A DNA stretch of 64,000 nucleotides from Rhodocyclaceae bacterium (lineage in GTDB: Bacteria; Pseudomonadota; Gammaproteobacteria; Burkholderiales; Rhodocyclaceae). Both the position numbers and the translations under genes were made by a program. The stretch lies in assembly GCA_023150275.1 (NCBI GenBank), contig JAKLLG010000009.1:83010-147009 (forward strand), read 5' to 3'. Position 1 is the stretch's first letter. Every line of letters starts with the position of its first letter. This document shows positions 39,570 to 48,785 of the stretch, in pieces. Under the pieces are notes generated by a model that worked only from the letters and a program-made list of their open reading frames with translations, was not told the origin of the DNA and made no database searches.

Positions 39570-41831
39570 ATGATCGCGCAGGAACTGGAAGTCAGCTTGC
39601 ACATGGCCTTCGTCGAGGCGCGGCAAAAGCGGCACGAGTTCATCACCGTCGAACATCTGCTGCTGGCGCTGCTCGATAATCCGTCGGCGGCGGAGGCGCT
39701 GCGTGCCTGCGGCGCGAGCATCGACGTCCTCCGCCGGGACCTGAACAAGTTCATCGCCGAGCATTCACCCACCGTTGCCGGTGAAGACGAAATCGACACG
39801 CAACCCACCCTCGGATTCCAGCGCGTCATCCAGCGCGCGATCCTGCACGTGCAGTCGTCGGGCAAGAAGGAAGTGAATGGCGCCAACGTCCTCGTTGCCA
39901 TTTTCGGCGAGAAGGATTCGCACGCTGTTTATTACCTGCAGAAGCAGGGCGTCACCCGGCTCGACGTTGTCAATTTCATTTCGCACGGCATCAGCAAGGT
40001 GCCGCAACAGAAGGCGCCGGCAGAAGGCGAAACGGAAACCGAGGGCGAGCAGCAAGGCAATGCCGGCCCCCTCGAAAACTACACTTTGAACCTGAACGCG
40101 ATGGCGCTCGCGGGAAAGATTGACCCGTTGATCGGGCGCGACAAGGAACTGGAGCGTGTCATTCAGACGCTGTGCCGGCGGCGCAAGAACAACCCCTTGC
40201 TGGTCGGCGAGGCCGGTGTCGGCAAGACGGCGATCGCCGAGGGGCTGGCGCGTCGAATCGTCGAGGGCGACATTCCGGAGATTCTTGCGCAGGCGAACGT
40301 CTACGCGCTCGACATGGGCGCCCTGCTCGCCGGCACCAAGTATCGCGGCGATTTCGAGCAACGCCTGAAGAGCGTGCTCAAGCAGCTGCAGGACAATCCG
40401 AACGCGGTCCTGTTCATCGACGAGATCCACACCCTGATCGGTGCGGGTGCAGCGTCGGGCGGCACCCTCGACGCATCGAATCTCTTGAAGCCTGCGCTGT
40501 CATCCGGGCAGTTGAAGTGTATCGGCGCGACGACCTACAACGAGTACCGCGGCATTTTCGAGAAGGATCACGCACTCTCGCGGCGCTTTCAGAAGATCGA
40601 CGTTTCCGAACCCTCGGTCGCCGAGACGGTGGAAATCCTCAAGGGACTCAAGCCGCGCTTCGAGGCACACCACGGCATCAAGTATTCGGCCTCGGCACTG
40701 ACGTCTGCGGTCGAGCTGTCGGTGCGCTTCATCAGCGACCGCCACCTGCCCGACAAGGCGATCGACGTGATCGACGAGGCCGGTGCGGCGCAGCGCATTC
40801 TGCCGAAGTCGAGGCAGAAGAAGACCATCGGCAAGCAGGACATCGAGGAAATCGTCGCCAAGATTGCACGCATTCCGTCCACGCACGTGACCACGGATGA
40901 CCGCAGCAGCCTGAAGAACCTCGACCGCGACCTGAAGAATGTTGTCTTCGGCCAGGACGCGGCGATCGAGGCGCTCGCCAAGGCAATCAAGATGGCGCGC
41001 TCCGGACTCGGTGCACCGGGAAAACCGATCGGTGCCTTCCTCTTCTCCGGCCCGACCGGTGTTGGCAAGACCGAAGTCGCCAAGCAGCTGGCCTACTGCA
41101 TGGGTATCGAACTGTTGCGCTTCGACATGTCGGAATACATGGAGCGGCATGCCGTGTCGCGACTGATCGGCGCGCCACCAGGCTACGTCGGTTTCGACCA
41201 GGGCGGCCAGCTAACCGAGGCGGTGACGAAGAAGCCTTACTGCGTGCTGCTGCTCGACGAAATAGAGAAGGCGCATCCCGACATCTATAACATCCTGCTG
41301 CAGGTGATGGACCACGGCACGCTGACCGACAACAACGGGCGCAAGGCCGACTTCCGCAACGTGGTGATCATCATGACCACCAACGCCGGCCAGGAGGCTA
41401 TCCAGAAAACGACAATGGGCTTCACCACCGAGAAGAAGGCCGGCGACGAGATGGTCGAGATCAAGCGCCTGTTTACGCCGGAATTCCGCAATCGACTCGA
41501 CGCCATCGTTTCGTTCAAAGCGCTTGATCATGACGTAATTCTGCGTGTCGTCGACAAGTTCCTGATGCAACTGGAAATGCAGCTGCACGAGAAGAAGGTC
41601 GATGCGGTCTTCACCGACGCGCTAAAGGAATACCTTGCGAAAAAAGGCTTCGACCCGCTGATGGGTGCGCGGCCAATGGCGCGCCTGATTCAGGACACGA
41701 TCCGATCGGGGCTCGCCGACGAGTTGCTCTTCGGCCGGCTCGCAAGCGGCGGCAAGGTCACCGTCGATCTCGACAGGGACGACAAGGTGAAGCTCGTCTT
41801 CGAGGAAGAACCTGCTGACGCCGTCGTCTGA
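39570..41831 (+). CDS. clpA: ATP-dependent Clp protease ATP-binding subunit ClpA
   Basis: ClpA is the AAA+ unfoldase that feeds ClpP. The 753-residue protein has the N-terminal repeat domain (about 1-145, [35 protein letters not shown]), a first ATPase domain with Walker A GEAGVGKT at 213 and [13 protein letters not shown], and a second ATPase with Walker A GPTGVGKT at 494 and [14 protein letters not shown]. There is no middle coiled coil as in ClpB, which confirms ClpA. It directly follows clpS with no gap and ends at a strong terminator. Confidence 0.96.
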   Translation: MIAQELEVSLHMAFVEARQKRHEFITVEHLLLALLDNPSAAEALRACGASIDVLRRDLNKFIAEHSPTVAGEDEIDTQPTLGFQRVIQRAILHVQSSGKKEVNGANVLVAIFGEKDSHAVYYLQKQGVTRLDVVNFISHGISKVPQQKAPAEGETETEGEQQGNAGPLENYTLNLNAMALAGKIDPLIGRDKELERVIQTLCRRRKNNPLLVGEAGVGKTAIAEGLARRIVEGDIPEILAQANVYALDMGALLAGTKYRGDFEQRLKSVLKQLQDNPNAVLFIDEIHTLIGAGAASGGTLDASNLLKPALSSGQLKCIGATTYNEYRGIFEKDHALSRRFQKIDVSEPSVAETVEILKGLKPRFEAHHGIKYSASALTSAVELSVRFISDRHLPDKAIDVIDEAGAAQRILPKSRQKKTIGKQDIEEIVAKIARIPSTHVTTDDRSSLKNLDRDLKNVVFGQDAAIEALAKAIKMARSGLGAPGKPIGAFLFSGPTGVGKTEVAKQLAYCMGIELLRFDMSEYMERHAVSRLIGAPPGYVGFDQGGQLTEAVTKKPYCVLLLDEIEKAHPDIYNILLQVMDHGTLTDNNGRKADFRNVVIIMTTNAGQEAIQKTTMGFTTEKKAGDEMVEIKRLFTPEFRNRLDAIVSFKALDHDVILRVVDKFLMQLEMQLHEKKVDAVFTDALKEYLAKKGFDPLMGARPMARLIQDTIRSGLADELLFGRLASGGKVTVDLDRDDKVKLVFEEEPADAVV

Positions 41832-41850
41832 ACGCTCGCAGACCACCACC

Positions 41851-41881
41851 CAGCCATGCCAGTGCGCATGGCTGTTTTTTT
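41851..41881 (+). terminator. intrinsic terminator after clpSA
   Basis: CAGCCATGC (41851-41859) pairs perfectly with GCATGGCTG (41866-41874) around a 6-base loop and is followed by seven T (41875-41881). It starts 20 bases after the clpA stop. Confidence 0.92.
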
Positions 41882-41906
41882 GCCTCACGATCAAGGGAGC
41901 CCTCCA

Positions 41907-42398
41907 ATGACCTTCAAGACCCCCGACCTCTGCGACCAGTTCGAAAGCGAACTCGGCAAGAGCGTGCGCGTCGTCGCGCCGATGTTCAAGCGCTACGGCG
42001 GGCGCAACGAATTCAGCGGCCGGATCGCCACGCTCAAGCTGTTCGAGGACAACTCGCTCGTGCGCACCGCCTTCGCCGAAGACGGCAAGGGCAAGGTGCT
42101 GGTCATCGACGGCGGCGGTTCGCTGCGCTGCGCACTGGTCGGCGACCAACTCGCCATCCTGGCGCAGAAGAACGGCTGGGAAGGCGTCGTCGTCTACGGC
42201 TGCATCCGCGATTCGGGCGACATCAACGGCATCGACATCGGTGTGCGCGCCCTCGACACGCATCCGCAAAAGAGCATCAAGAAGAATGTCGGCGATCGCG
42301 ATATCGCCGTCACCTTCGGCGGCGTGACCTTCAATCCCGGCGAATACCTCTATGCCGACGAGGACGGCGTGCTGGTTTCCGCGAACCCGCTGCTGTAA
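41907..42398 (+). CDS. rraA: RraA family protein (RNase E inhibitor-like / HMG aldolase-like)
   Basis: The 163-residue protein has the RraA fold: TPDLCDQFESELGKSVRVVAPMFKRYGG, GKVLVIDGGGSLRCALVGDQLAILAQKNGWEGVVVYGCIRD. E. coli RraA inhibits RNase E. The G-x2-L-A or GDQLAILA plus YGCIRD pattern also fits 4-hydroxy-4-methyl-2-oxoglutarate/oxaloacetate aldolases of the same fold, where R and D bind substrate. Many genomes annotate this as putative HMG aldolase or RraA; sequence alone does not decide. AAGGGAG lies 7 bases upstream of the ATG. It stands alone between two terminators. Confidence 0.88.
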   Translation: MTFKTPDLCDQFESELGKSVRVVAPMFKRYGGRNEFSGRIATLKLFEDNSLVRTAFAEDGKGKVLVIDGGGSLRCALVGDQLAILAQKNGWEGVVVYGCIRDSGDINGIDIGVRALDTHPQKSIKKNVGDRDIAVTFGGVTFNPGEYLYADEDGVLVSANPLL

Positions 42399-42419
42399 CA
42401 CACCCATAGCGCCAACGAA

Positions 42420-42443
42420 TGACGGCGCCCGCGGGCGCCGTCA
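42420..42443. terminator. perfect 24-bp palindrome after rraA, probable terminator
   Basis: TGACGGCGCCC and GGGCGCCGTCA form a perfectly self-complementary stretch with a GC centre, 21 bases past the rraA stop. The tail TAGTTTC is a weak T-run. It also lies 31 bases beyond the 3' end of the convergent chemoreceptor gene, so it may serve both. Confidence 0.65.
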
Positions 42444-42474
42444 TAGTTTCATCGTGCCGCCGCAATGGCAGCGC

Positions 42475-44271
42475 CTACAGCTCAAGCAGCGTCTTGCTAT
42501 CCATGCCGATACGGACGTTGCCCCACACCCTGCCATCGACGAGGATCGGCATGTTCATCTCCGAAAGAATCTCCCCGGTATCGCGGGCGTAAGTCTGCAG
42601 GAGAAGCGGTTCCGTATTCTTGGCGGCGCGCTGGCCGGTCGGATCGGTCCACAGGCGCTTGGTCCGGTTGCCGACGAAATCGGCCTGATAGTCGCCAGTC
42701 AGCGGTTTCGAGAACTTCAGGTTGTGCAGGGCAGAGTACCCGCGCGAATCGATGATGATCGTGTAGATGCCGCCGCGAATCTTGCCCAGAGCACTTTCAA
42801 GCAGCGGCTGTACATCACGTTCAAAATCGGCGAGGTAGCTGACGGAAAATTTTTGCGGATCCGTGCCGGAAATCGACACGTAATTCTGATCCCAGACGTT
42901 GACCCCGCGACGGCTCAATTCTTCGAGCTTGCTCTGGATTGCGTGAAGGAACGTGTGCCCCTGGTCGACGTTTTGATCAAACGCGCCGCGCCCGATCTTG
43001 AAACGCGATACCAGTTCCTGCACCGCTTCCGTCGCCTTCGACAGATCAACCGTCGACTGCTGCGACCCGGACATGTTCCGGGCAACATCGTTCGACAGCG
43101 CATGGATTTCCGTAACGTTGTCGTGGACCTGAGCGTTCGTCGCAGTCAGTTCTTCCATCGCCGCAGCGATCTGGGAGAGTTGCTCGCTGGTGCGCTCGAA
43201 ATCGGAAACCATCCCGCGGAACTGCACGGACGAGCGCTCAACGACCTCGCGGGTCATCTTGATGTCGGTATTGATGATCTCGTTTTCACTCTGCGTCTCG
43301 CGCACCAGCGTGATCATGCCGGAGATGTTGTCCGTAATCTCGGTCGTCGCGACATTGACGCGCTCGGCGAGCTTCCTGACCTCATCCGCAACAACCGCGA
43401 AACCCCTGCCAGCCTCACCCGCACGCGCGGCCTCGATCGCCGCATTGAGCGCGAGCAGATTGGTCTGATCGGCAATTTCCTTGATCAGCGCCGCGATCTG
43501 GCGAATGCTGTCGGAGCGCTTGCTGAGATTGCCGACGGTGTCGTTGAAGCGATACAACTTCTCGCTGACCGTCTGCACCTTGGTGACGATCTCCAGCATT
43601 TCCTCAAGCGAACCACGCGCGGTGGCAAGGTTGTTGTCGGTTGAATGCGAGATCATGTCGGTAGCACCCGACACCTCCTGAATGGCTTGCGTCGCCTCGT
43701 TGCTCGCGGTAAAGACGGATTCGGTGATCTGCCCCTGCTTGGCGGCCTTCGTCGAGGTCTCGCTGACGTTCTTGCGCACCACCACCGCCTCGCGTGCAAT
43801 CGACACGCTCGCCTTGCGCACTTCATGGATGATCTGCCGCATCTTGTCGGCGAAGCGGTTGTAGCTCTCTGCCAGATCGCGCAGTTCATCATGTCCGAAA
43901 ATCGGCAGGTCGGTCGAAAAATCGCCCTCGCCGCGTGCGGTCTCGTCGAAGATGCGCGTAATTGCCCTTACCGGGCGCACGATCAGGTGGCGCACGTAAA
44001 GAATCTGACCGACATTCCAGACGAGCGCGAAAGCGGTCAGCAGAAGCATCAAAGTAAGACCGCTGTCGAAGGCGGCATTCACGGAAGCCAAGGTCTCCTG
44101 GTTTGCGCCGGTCTTGGCCAATGCATCCCCAATGACCCCCTTCTGGTAGATGTAGATTCCCAGGTAGGCAACGTCGATGAAGAAGAGAAGGAGAAAGCTT
44201 GACAGCTTGCGGGAGAGACTCCCCCAGCAGGCCTGCTCAAACCAGTCGTAGAATGCCCAGAAACCGTTCAT
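42475..44271 (-). CDS. methyl-accepting chemotaxis protein with C-terminal sensor domain
   Basis: The 598-residue protein has membrane helices at about 22-43 and 71-92 with only about 27 periplasmic residues between, too short for a ligand domain. A HAMP domain follows (about 93-148), then the signalling hairpin (about 180-425) with the conserved tip around residues 260-304 ([20 protein letters not shown]). After it come about 170 residues (430-598) with a Cache/PAS-like pattern, including [18 protein letters not shown] and [25 protein letters not shown]. So sensing probably occurs in the cytosol, C-terminal to the signalling domain. GGAGGGGG precedes the ATG. Confidence 0.9.
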   Translation of the reverse strand: MNGFWAFYDWFEQACWGSLSRKLSSFLLLFFIDVAYLGIYIYQKGVIGDALAKTGANQETLASVNAAFDSGLTLMLLLTAFALVWNVGQILYVRHLIVRPVRAITRIFDETARGEGDFSTDLPIFGHDELRDLAESYNRFADKMRQIIHEVRKASVSIAREAVVVRKNVSETSTKAAKQGQITESVFTASNEATQAIQEVSGATDMISHSTDNNLATARGSLEEMLEIVTKVQTVSEKLYRFNDTVGNLSKRSDSIRQIAALIKEIADQTNLLALNAAIEAARAGEAGRGFAVVADEVRKLAERVNVATTEITDNISGMITLVRETQSENEIINTDIKMTREVVERSSVQFRGMVSDFERTSEQLSQIAAAMEELTATNAQVHDNVTEIHALSNDVARNMSGSQQSTVDLSKATEAVQELVSRFKIGRGAFDQNVDQGHTFLHAIQSKLEELSRRGVNVWDQNYVSISGTDPQKFSVSYLADFERDVQPLLESALGKIRGGIYTIIIDSRGYSALHNLKFSKPLTGDYQADFVGNRTKRLWTDPTGQRAAKNTEPLLLQTYARDTGEILSEMNMPILVDGRVWGNVRIGMDSKTLLEL

Positions 44272-44538
44272 ACCCCCTCCGCTGCTCGAAATGACACGCT
44301 CGTAAGGCCGTTTGACGCCATCCGTCGTCGTACAACGACTTCAGGCTTATCGACGGCTCGACATGGTTGGATTCTACCAACGACTGCGCGTGCTCGTTAC
44401 GATTCGTTGTGGGCTGCCGCGCGACGCACTCGCTTCTCGCCCGCGTTCAAGCGTGTGATTTCGCTGTACGACAACCTTTTCGCAATACGGAACGCCAGCG
44501 CCAAGCATTTGAATCTTAAAGGCTAAATAAACATCTTA
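44272..44538. other. intergenic region upstream of the chemoreceptor, no gene seen
   Basis: This is the larger part of the 403-base gap between the chemoreceptor and aceA. No gene-like frame or RNA gene was seen. A sequence resembling the flagellar sigma28 -10 element lies at 44347-44354 on the minus strand. The rest shows no structure I can interpret. Confidence 0.6.
44347..44373 (-). promoter_or_regulatory. possible sigma28 (FliA) promoter of the chemoreceptor
   Basis: On the minus strand GTCGATAA (44354-44347) matches seven of eight bases of the FliA -10 consensus GCCGATAA. At the standard 15-bp distance the -35 is AATC, a poor match to TAAA. A chemoreceptor is a likely FliA target, but the -35 makes this uncertain. 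Confidence 0.3.
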
Positions 44539-44554
44539 TGTCTTATATAAGACA
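44539..44554. promoter_or_regulatory. palindromic operator upstream of aceA
   Basis: TGTCTTATATAAGACA is a perfect 16-bp palindrome. It ends 1 base before the predicted -35 of aceA, so its centre is near -44 from the expected start, a position used by activators and some repressors. The 14-bp core recurs with one mismatch at 47942-47955 before the TSUP-aceB genes. The even symmetry is unlike the usual LysR T-N11-A site and more like GntR- or TetR-type operators. The cognate regulator is not identified. Confidence 0.6.
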
Positions 44555-44555
44555 C

Positions 44556-44584
44556 TTGTCTAAGTAATCGTTCGCCTCTATACT
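44556..44584 (+). promoter_or_regulatory. sigma70-type promoter of aceA
   Basis: TTGTCT (44556-44561) and TATACT (44579-44584) are 17 bp apart, matching four and five of six consensus bases. Transcription would start near 44591, giving a leader of about 84 bases. Confidence 0.7.
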
Positions 44585-44674
44585 TTGCCCATCGAGTTTG
44601 CCGCGCACAGCAACGCCAACAGCGGCAGGATTCGCAAATTCAGATTCCACAACTCTCTTTACCGAGGACAGACC

Positions 44675-45985
44675 ATGAGCACTCGCGAACAACGCATCGC
44701 CGCCCTGGAAAAAGACTGGGCCACCAACCCCCGCTGGAAGGGCATCAAGCGCAACTACTCCGCCGCCGACGTCGTCCGCCTGCAGGGCCACCAGCAGATC
44801 GAATACACGCTGGCCAAGAACGGCGCCAACAAGCTGTGGGCCAAGGTCAATGGCGGCGCCAAGAAGGGCTACGTGAACGCCTTCGGCGCGATCACCGCCG
44901 GCCAGGCGATGCAGCAGGCCAAGGCCGGCCTCGAAGCCGTCTATCTGTCGGGCTGGCAGGTCGCCGCCGACGGCAACACCTCGGAAACCATGTACCCGGA
45001 CCAGTCGCTGTACGCCTACGACTCCGTCCCGACGATGGTTCGCCGCATCAACAACACCTTCAAGCGCGCTGACGAAATCCAGTGGTCGCGTGGCATCAAC
45101 GAAGGCGACCAGGGCTTCATCGACTACTTCCTGCCGATCGTTGCCGACGCGGAAGCCGGTTTCGGCGGCGTGCTGAACGCCTTCGAACTGATGAAGAACA
45201 TGATCGTCTCCGGCGCCGCCGGCGTGCACTTCGAAGACCAGCTGGCTGCCGCCAAGAAGTGCGGCCACATGGGTGGCAAGGTGCTCGTGCCGACCCAGGA
45301 AGCCATCGAGAAGCTGATCTCGGCTCGTTTCGCCTCCGACGTCATGGGCGTGCCGACCCTGATCCTGGCCCGCACCGATGCCGAAGCCGCCAACCTGCTG
45401 ACCTCGGACCACGACGCCAACGACAAGCCGTTCTGCACCGGCGAGCGTACCCAGGAAGGCTTCTACCGCGTCAAGAACGGCCTCGAACAGGCCATCTCGC
45501 GCGGCGTCGCCTACGCCCCGTACGCTGACCTCGTCTGGTGCGAAACCGGCGTGCCGGATATCGGCTTCGCTCGCGAATTCGCCCAGGCCGTGCTGGCGGC
45601 CTGCCCGGGCAAGCTGCTGTCCTACAACTGCTCGCCGTCCTTCAACTGGAAGAAGAACCTCAACGACTCGCAGATCGCCAACTTCCAGGAAGAACTGTCG
45701 GCGCTGGGCTACAAGTACCAATTCATCACGCTGGCCGGCATCCACATCAACTGGTACAACACCTTCCAGTTCGCCAAGGCCTACGCTGGCGGCGAAGGCA
45801 TGAAGCACTACGTGGAAATGGTTCAGGAACCGGAATTCGCCGCGCGCGAGCAGGGTTACACCTTCGTCTCGCACCAGCAGGAAGTCGGTACCGGCTACTT
45901 CGACGACGTTACCACCGTCATCCAGGGCGGTTCGTCGTCGGTCAAGGCCCTCACCGGCTCGACCGAAGAAGAGCAGTTCCACTAA
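44675..45985 (+). CDS. aceA: isocitrate lyase
   Basis: AceA splits isocitrate into glyoxylate and succinate, the first step of the glyoxylate shunt for growth on acetate and fatty acids. The 436-residue sequence matches the E. coli enzyme in length. It has YLSGWQVAADGN, FIDYFLPIVADAEAGFGGVLNAFELMKNMI, and the active-site loop KKCGHMGGK with the catalytic Cys196, plus YNCSPSFNWKKNL. The ATG at 44675 has GAGG 7 bases upstream. A strong promoter with an adjacent palindrome lies upstream and a strong terminator downstream, so it is monocistronic. Confidence 0.97.
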   Translation: MSTREQRIAALEKDWATNPRWKGIKRNYSAADVVRLQGHQQIEYTLAKNGANKLWAKVNGGAKKGYVNAFGAITAGQAMQQAKAGLEAVYLSGWQVAADGNTSETMYPDQSLYAYDSVPTMVRRINNTFKRADEIQWSRGINEGDQGFIDYFLPIVADAEAGFGGVLNAFELMKNMIVSGAAGVHFEDQLAAAKKCGHMGGKVLVPTQEAIEKLISARFASDVMGVPTLILARTDAEAANLLTSDHDANDKPFCTGERTQEGFYRVKNGLEQAISRGVAYAPYADLVWCETGVPDIGFAREFAQAVLAACPGKLLSYNCSPSFNWKKNLNDSQIANFQEELSALGYKYQFITLAGIHINWYNTFQFAKAYAGGEGMKHYVEMVQEPEFAAREQGYTFVSHQQEVGTGYFDDVTTVIQGGSSSVKALTGSTEEEQFH

Positions 45986-46013
45986 GCCGTATCGCCAGGA
46001 ACTCTCGCCTCAG

Positions 46014-46046
46014 CAAAAAGGCCGCCTCACGAGGGCGGCCTTTTTG
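46014..46046. terminator. intrinsic terminator after aceA, usable in both directions
   Basis: Two perfect 13-base arms (46014-46026 and 46034-46046) contain GGCCGCC and its complement flanked by five A or five T, around a 7-base loop. It lies 28 bases after aceA and 27 bases beyond the 3' end of the convergent HDOD gene. Confidence 0.92.
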
Positions 46047-46072
46047 TTGCCTGCGGCACGCAGGGCAAGCAT

Positions 46073-46927
46073 TCAATAGTCGTCCGGCACATCCTCCCCA
46101 CTGCCCGTCACGATCGCATAGACAGCCTCGCGATAATCGTCGTCGATCGGCAGCGTTGCCAGCAGTGCCTCCCACGTCACGCCCGGCAAATGGGGATGCA
46201 CCGCGATCACATCCGACGGCAATGCCGGATTGCGCGGATTGGCCTGCAGGTGGCGCGCGGCATCAGACGCGATGCGGGCAATATTGGCGCGCGGCGTATC
46301 TGCGCCACGCACGAGTTGCATGATCAGCGGCGGCAGCGCCCAGGTTTCGATCAGGCCGACCGAGAGCTGCTTGAAGGTAAAGCCGGCCACCTGCTGCTGC
46401 GCCAGCGCATTGCGATTCGCCCGGCCGCTCTGCAGTTCTTCCAGACAACGCTGCGGCAACTCCGGAAAGAAACCCCACAGCATCAGTTCGCCGATTTCGC
46501 CGAGCAACGCGGCAAGCGCGACTTCTTCCGGCGACACATCGACGCGATGCGCCGCCCAGTCGAGCGCGATGCGCGCCGAGAGCACTGCGCGCGCCTCGCA
46601 TTCGGCCAGCCCGGTATTGGCATCGTCGCACAGCGCGCTGTCGGCCACCGCATTGTGCAGCCCGCGCACGCCAACCTGCAGCACGGCGCCGAGTACGGTC
46701 GTCGTGTCGTGGCCGAGCGTCTGGCTGCGGTGTCGCTCGGCGCGACGCAGCAGGCGCAGCGCAAGGAAGGGATCCTGCATGACGATGCGCGCCATGTCTT
46801 TCGGCGAGGCCGCATCGACATCCAGCGCGTCGATCGCTTCCTTCGAACGCGGCATGATCGGGATGTCCTTGTCGCGCAGGAAGGCGACCCATTGCGGCAG
46901 GCCCCAGTGCAGGCGATGGCTTTCCAT
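46073..46927 (-). CDS. HDOD domain protein
   Basis: The 284-residue cytosolic protein has an HDOD domain (about 15-220): LRDKDIPIMPRSKEAIDAL, an MARIVMQDPFLALRLLRRAE core, the LGAVLQVGVRGL region, and LAALLGEIGELMLWGFFPEL. HDOD proteins are signalling or regulatory relatives of HD phosphohydrolases that usually lack the catalytic metal ligands; no HD pair is seen in place here. The start at 46927 has AAGGAG 5 bases upstream, better than an upstream GTG. It follows lysR by 31 bases on the same strand and is probably co-transcribed with it. Confidence 0.85.
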   Translation of the reverse strand: MESHRLHWGLPQWVAFLRDKDIPIMPRSKEAIDALDVDAASPKDMARIVMQDPFLALRLLRRAERHRSQTLGHDTTTVLGAVLQVGVRGLHNAVADSALCDDANTGLAECEARAVLSARIALDWAAHRVDVSPEEVALAALLGEIGELMLWGFFPELPQRCLEELQSGRANRNALAQQQVAGFTFKQLSVGLIETWALPPLIMQLVRGADTPRANIARIASDAARHLQANPRNPALPSDVIAVHPHLPGVTWEALLATLPIDDDYREAVYAIVTGSGEDVPDDY

Positions 46928-46958
46928 GCTCACTCCTTTCCCGGTTGGACAGCGGTGC

Positions 46959-47861
46959 TCATGTCAGTTCCCAATATTCCGGCCGCCCGTAGGTTTCCTT
47001 GAGCAGATCGATGAACAGCCGCACGCGCAGCGGCAGATGTCGGCGCTGCGGAAAGACCGCATAGATACCCATTGGCGGCGCCTGCCAGGCATCGAGCACG
47101 GAGACCAGCGTGCCTTCCTTGAGATGCTGGCCGACCTCCCACAGCGAGCGCCAGGCCAGCCCGCGCCCGGCCAGCGCCCACTCGTGCAGCACGGCACCGT
47201 CGTTGCACTCGAAGCGCCCGCTCACCTTCCAGGTATCGATCGCCCCACTCTCCGGGTGGCGAAAGAGCCAGCCGCGCTGCTGGCCGAGGGACAGGCAATC
47301 GTGCCTTGCGAGGTCGGCCGGCACCTTCGGCACGCCATGCGCGACCAGATAGGCCGGGCTGGCCACCACCATGCGCCGCATTTCCCCCAGGCGCACGCTG
47401 ACCAATGAGGAGTCGGCAAGGTCGCCGATGCGCACGGCGCAGTCGATGCCTTCGTTGATCAGATCGACGATGCGATCGGAAAGATCGAGGTTCACCGTCA
47501 CCTCGGGGTTGGCCCGCATGTAGGTGCCGACCTGCGGCGCGACATGCCGGCGCCCGAAACCGGCTGGCGCCGACACGCGCAGGTGGCCGCTGGCGCGCAC
47601 GCCGCCCAGCGACACCGCCGCCTCGGCATTGGCCATGTCGTTGAGGATGCGCTGGCAGTCTTCGAGGAAGGCGGCGCCCTCGAAAGTGAGCGTCAGCTTG
47701 CGCGTCGTGCGCAGCATCAGCTTGACGCCGAGCCGCGCCTCCAGCGCATCGAGGCGCCGGCCGACGATGGCCGGCGTCACGCCTTCCGCCCGCGCCGCTG
47801 CCGAAAGGCTGCCGCGCGTTGCCGTACTGACAAAGGCGCTGATCTGCTTGAAGCTGTCCAT
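46959..47861 (-). CDS. LysR family transcriptional regulator
   Basis: The 300-residue protein has the LysR N-terminal winged helix-turn-helix: FKQISAFVSTATRGSLSAAARAEGVTPAIVGRRLDALEARLGVKL. The substrate-binding domain follows (about 90-295) with GHLRVSAPAGFGRRHVAP, of the subgroup often acting on aldehyde, acid or oxidoreductase genes. It is divergent from the TSUP-aceB genes with 115 bases between start codons, the usual position for a LysR regulating its neighbour. Control of aceB by glyoxylate or acetate is possible, but the palindrome in the gap does not have LysR symmetry. Confidence 0.9.
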   Translation of the reverse strand: MDSFKQISAFVSTATRGSLSAAARAEGVTPAIVGRRLDALEARLGVKLMLRTTRKLTLTFEGAAFLEDCQRILNDMANAEAAVSLGGVRASGHLRVSAPAGFGRRHVAPQVGTYMRANPEVTVNLDLSDRIVDLINEGIDCAVRIGDLADSSLVSVRLGEMRRMVVASPAYLVAHGVPKVPADLARHDCLSLGQQRGWLFRHPESGAIDTWKVSGRFECNDGAVLHEWALAGRGLAWRSLWEVGQHLKEGTLVSVLDAWQAPPMGIYAVFPQRRHLPLRVRLFIDLLKETYGRPEYWELT

Positions 47862-47941
47862 GCCCTGATTTTATACATTTTGTAAAAGATAAACGCGACA
47901 TTTTCCGCATTCACTAATAAGCAATCAAGCAATACACTTCG

Positions 47942-47955
47942 GTCCTATATAAGAC
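47942..47955. promoter_or_regulatory. second copy of the aceA palindrome, before TSUP-aceB
   Basis: GTCCTATATAAGAC matches the core of the aceA palindrome (GTCTTATATAAGAC) at 13 of 14 positions. Its centre is 28 bases before the ATG of the TSUP gene. A weak promoter TTCACT (47910-47915) and TACACT (47933-47938), 17 bp apart, would start transcription inside it, a repressing position. Confidence 0.55.
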
Positions 47956-47976
47956 TCGGTGCAAATTTCTGCCACC

Positions 47977-48765
47977 ATGGAACCCGCCCAGATTGCCTCC
48001 TTCGCCCTCATTGCCGCCGGCGCCTTTCTCGCCGGCGGCATGAATGCAATCGCCGGCGGCGGCACTTTCTTCTCGTTTCCAGCCCTGCTCGCCGCAGGCG
48101 TGCCGCCGGTCATGGCCAACGCCAGCAACACCGTGGCGCTGTGGCCGGCCAGCCTGTCCAGCGCCTGGGCCTACCGGCGCGAGGTGCTGCGGCACCGGAA
48201 GTGGGCGCTCATCCTGATGGGTGTCTCGCTGGTCGGCGGCACCTGCGGCGGCCTGCTGCTGCTCGCCACCTCGAACGCCGCTTTCGCGAAACTGATTCCG
48301 TGGCTGCTGCTCGTCGCCACCGCGTTGTTCGCCTTCTCCGGCCAGGTGCAGCGTATCGTCGGCACGCTCAAGGGCCGGCTCGGCATGGCCGCCGCCAGCG
48401 AACCGGGCAGCGCCGGCGGCGCCTGCTTCCAGCTCATCGTCGCCATCTACGGCGGCTTCTTCGGTGCCGGGCTCGGCATCCTGACGCTGGCGGCGCTGTC
48501 GATCCAGGGCTTCAAGGACATGCAGGAGCTGAACGCGCTGAAGAACGTGGCCTCGGCGGTGAATTACACGGTGGCCGCCGTCACCTTCATCGTCGCCGGC
48601 GCCATCAGTTGGACGCATACGCTGGTCATGCTGGCGACCGCCATGCTCGGCGGCTATGCTGGAACATCCCTCGCCCGCCGCCTGCCGCCCTTGTGGCTGC
48701 GCCGTTTCGTCGTACTCGTCGGCAGCGTGCTGACCGTCGTCTATTTCTTCAAAACCTATCTTTAA
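47977..48765 (+). CDS. TSUP (TauE/SafE) family membrane exporter
   Basis: The 262-residue protein has seven or eight hydrophobic helices and the TSUP pattern: GAFLAGGMNAIAGGGTFFSFPALLAAGVPPVMANASNTVALWP, and GGACFQLIVAIYGGFFGAGLGILTL, the mirrored GGG..S/F..P and YGGFFGAG.G motifs of the two halves. The family moves small anions such as sulfite, sulfoacetate or organic acids. The ATG at 47977 is preferred over a GTG at 47959, because the latter would put the operator on the ribosome site. aceB follows by 20 bases, so the two are probably co-transcribed. Confidence 0.88.
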   Translation: MEPAQIASFALIAAGAFLAGGMNAIAGGGTFFSFPALLAAGVPPVMANASNTVALWPASLSSAWAYRREVLRHRKWALILMGVSLVGGTCGGLLLLATSNAAFAKLIPWLLLVATALFAFSGQVQRIVGTLKGRLGMAAASEPGSAGGACFQLIVAIYGGFFGAGLGILTLAALSIQGFKDMQELNALKNVASAVNYTVAAVTFIVAGAISWTHTLVMLATAMLGGYAGTSLARRLPPLWLRRFVVLVGSVLTVVYFFKTYL

Positions 48766-48785
48766 CTTCACTACAAGGAGCAACC

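Noticed and set aside
47959..47976. GTG at 47959 as start of the TSUP gene
   Set aside because: It would put the operator palindrome over the ribosome site and add residues not typical of the family; the ATG at 47977 fits better.
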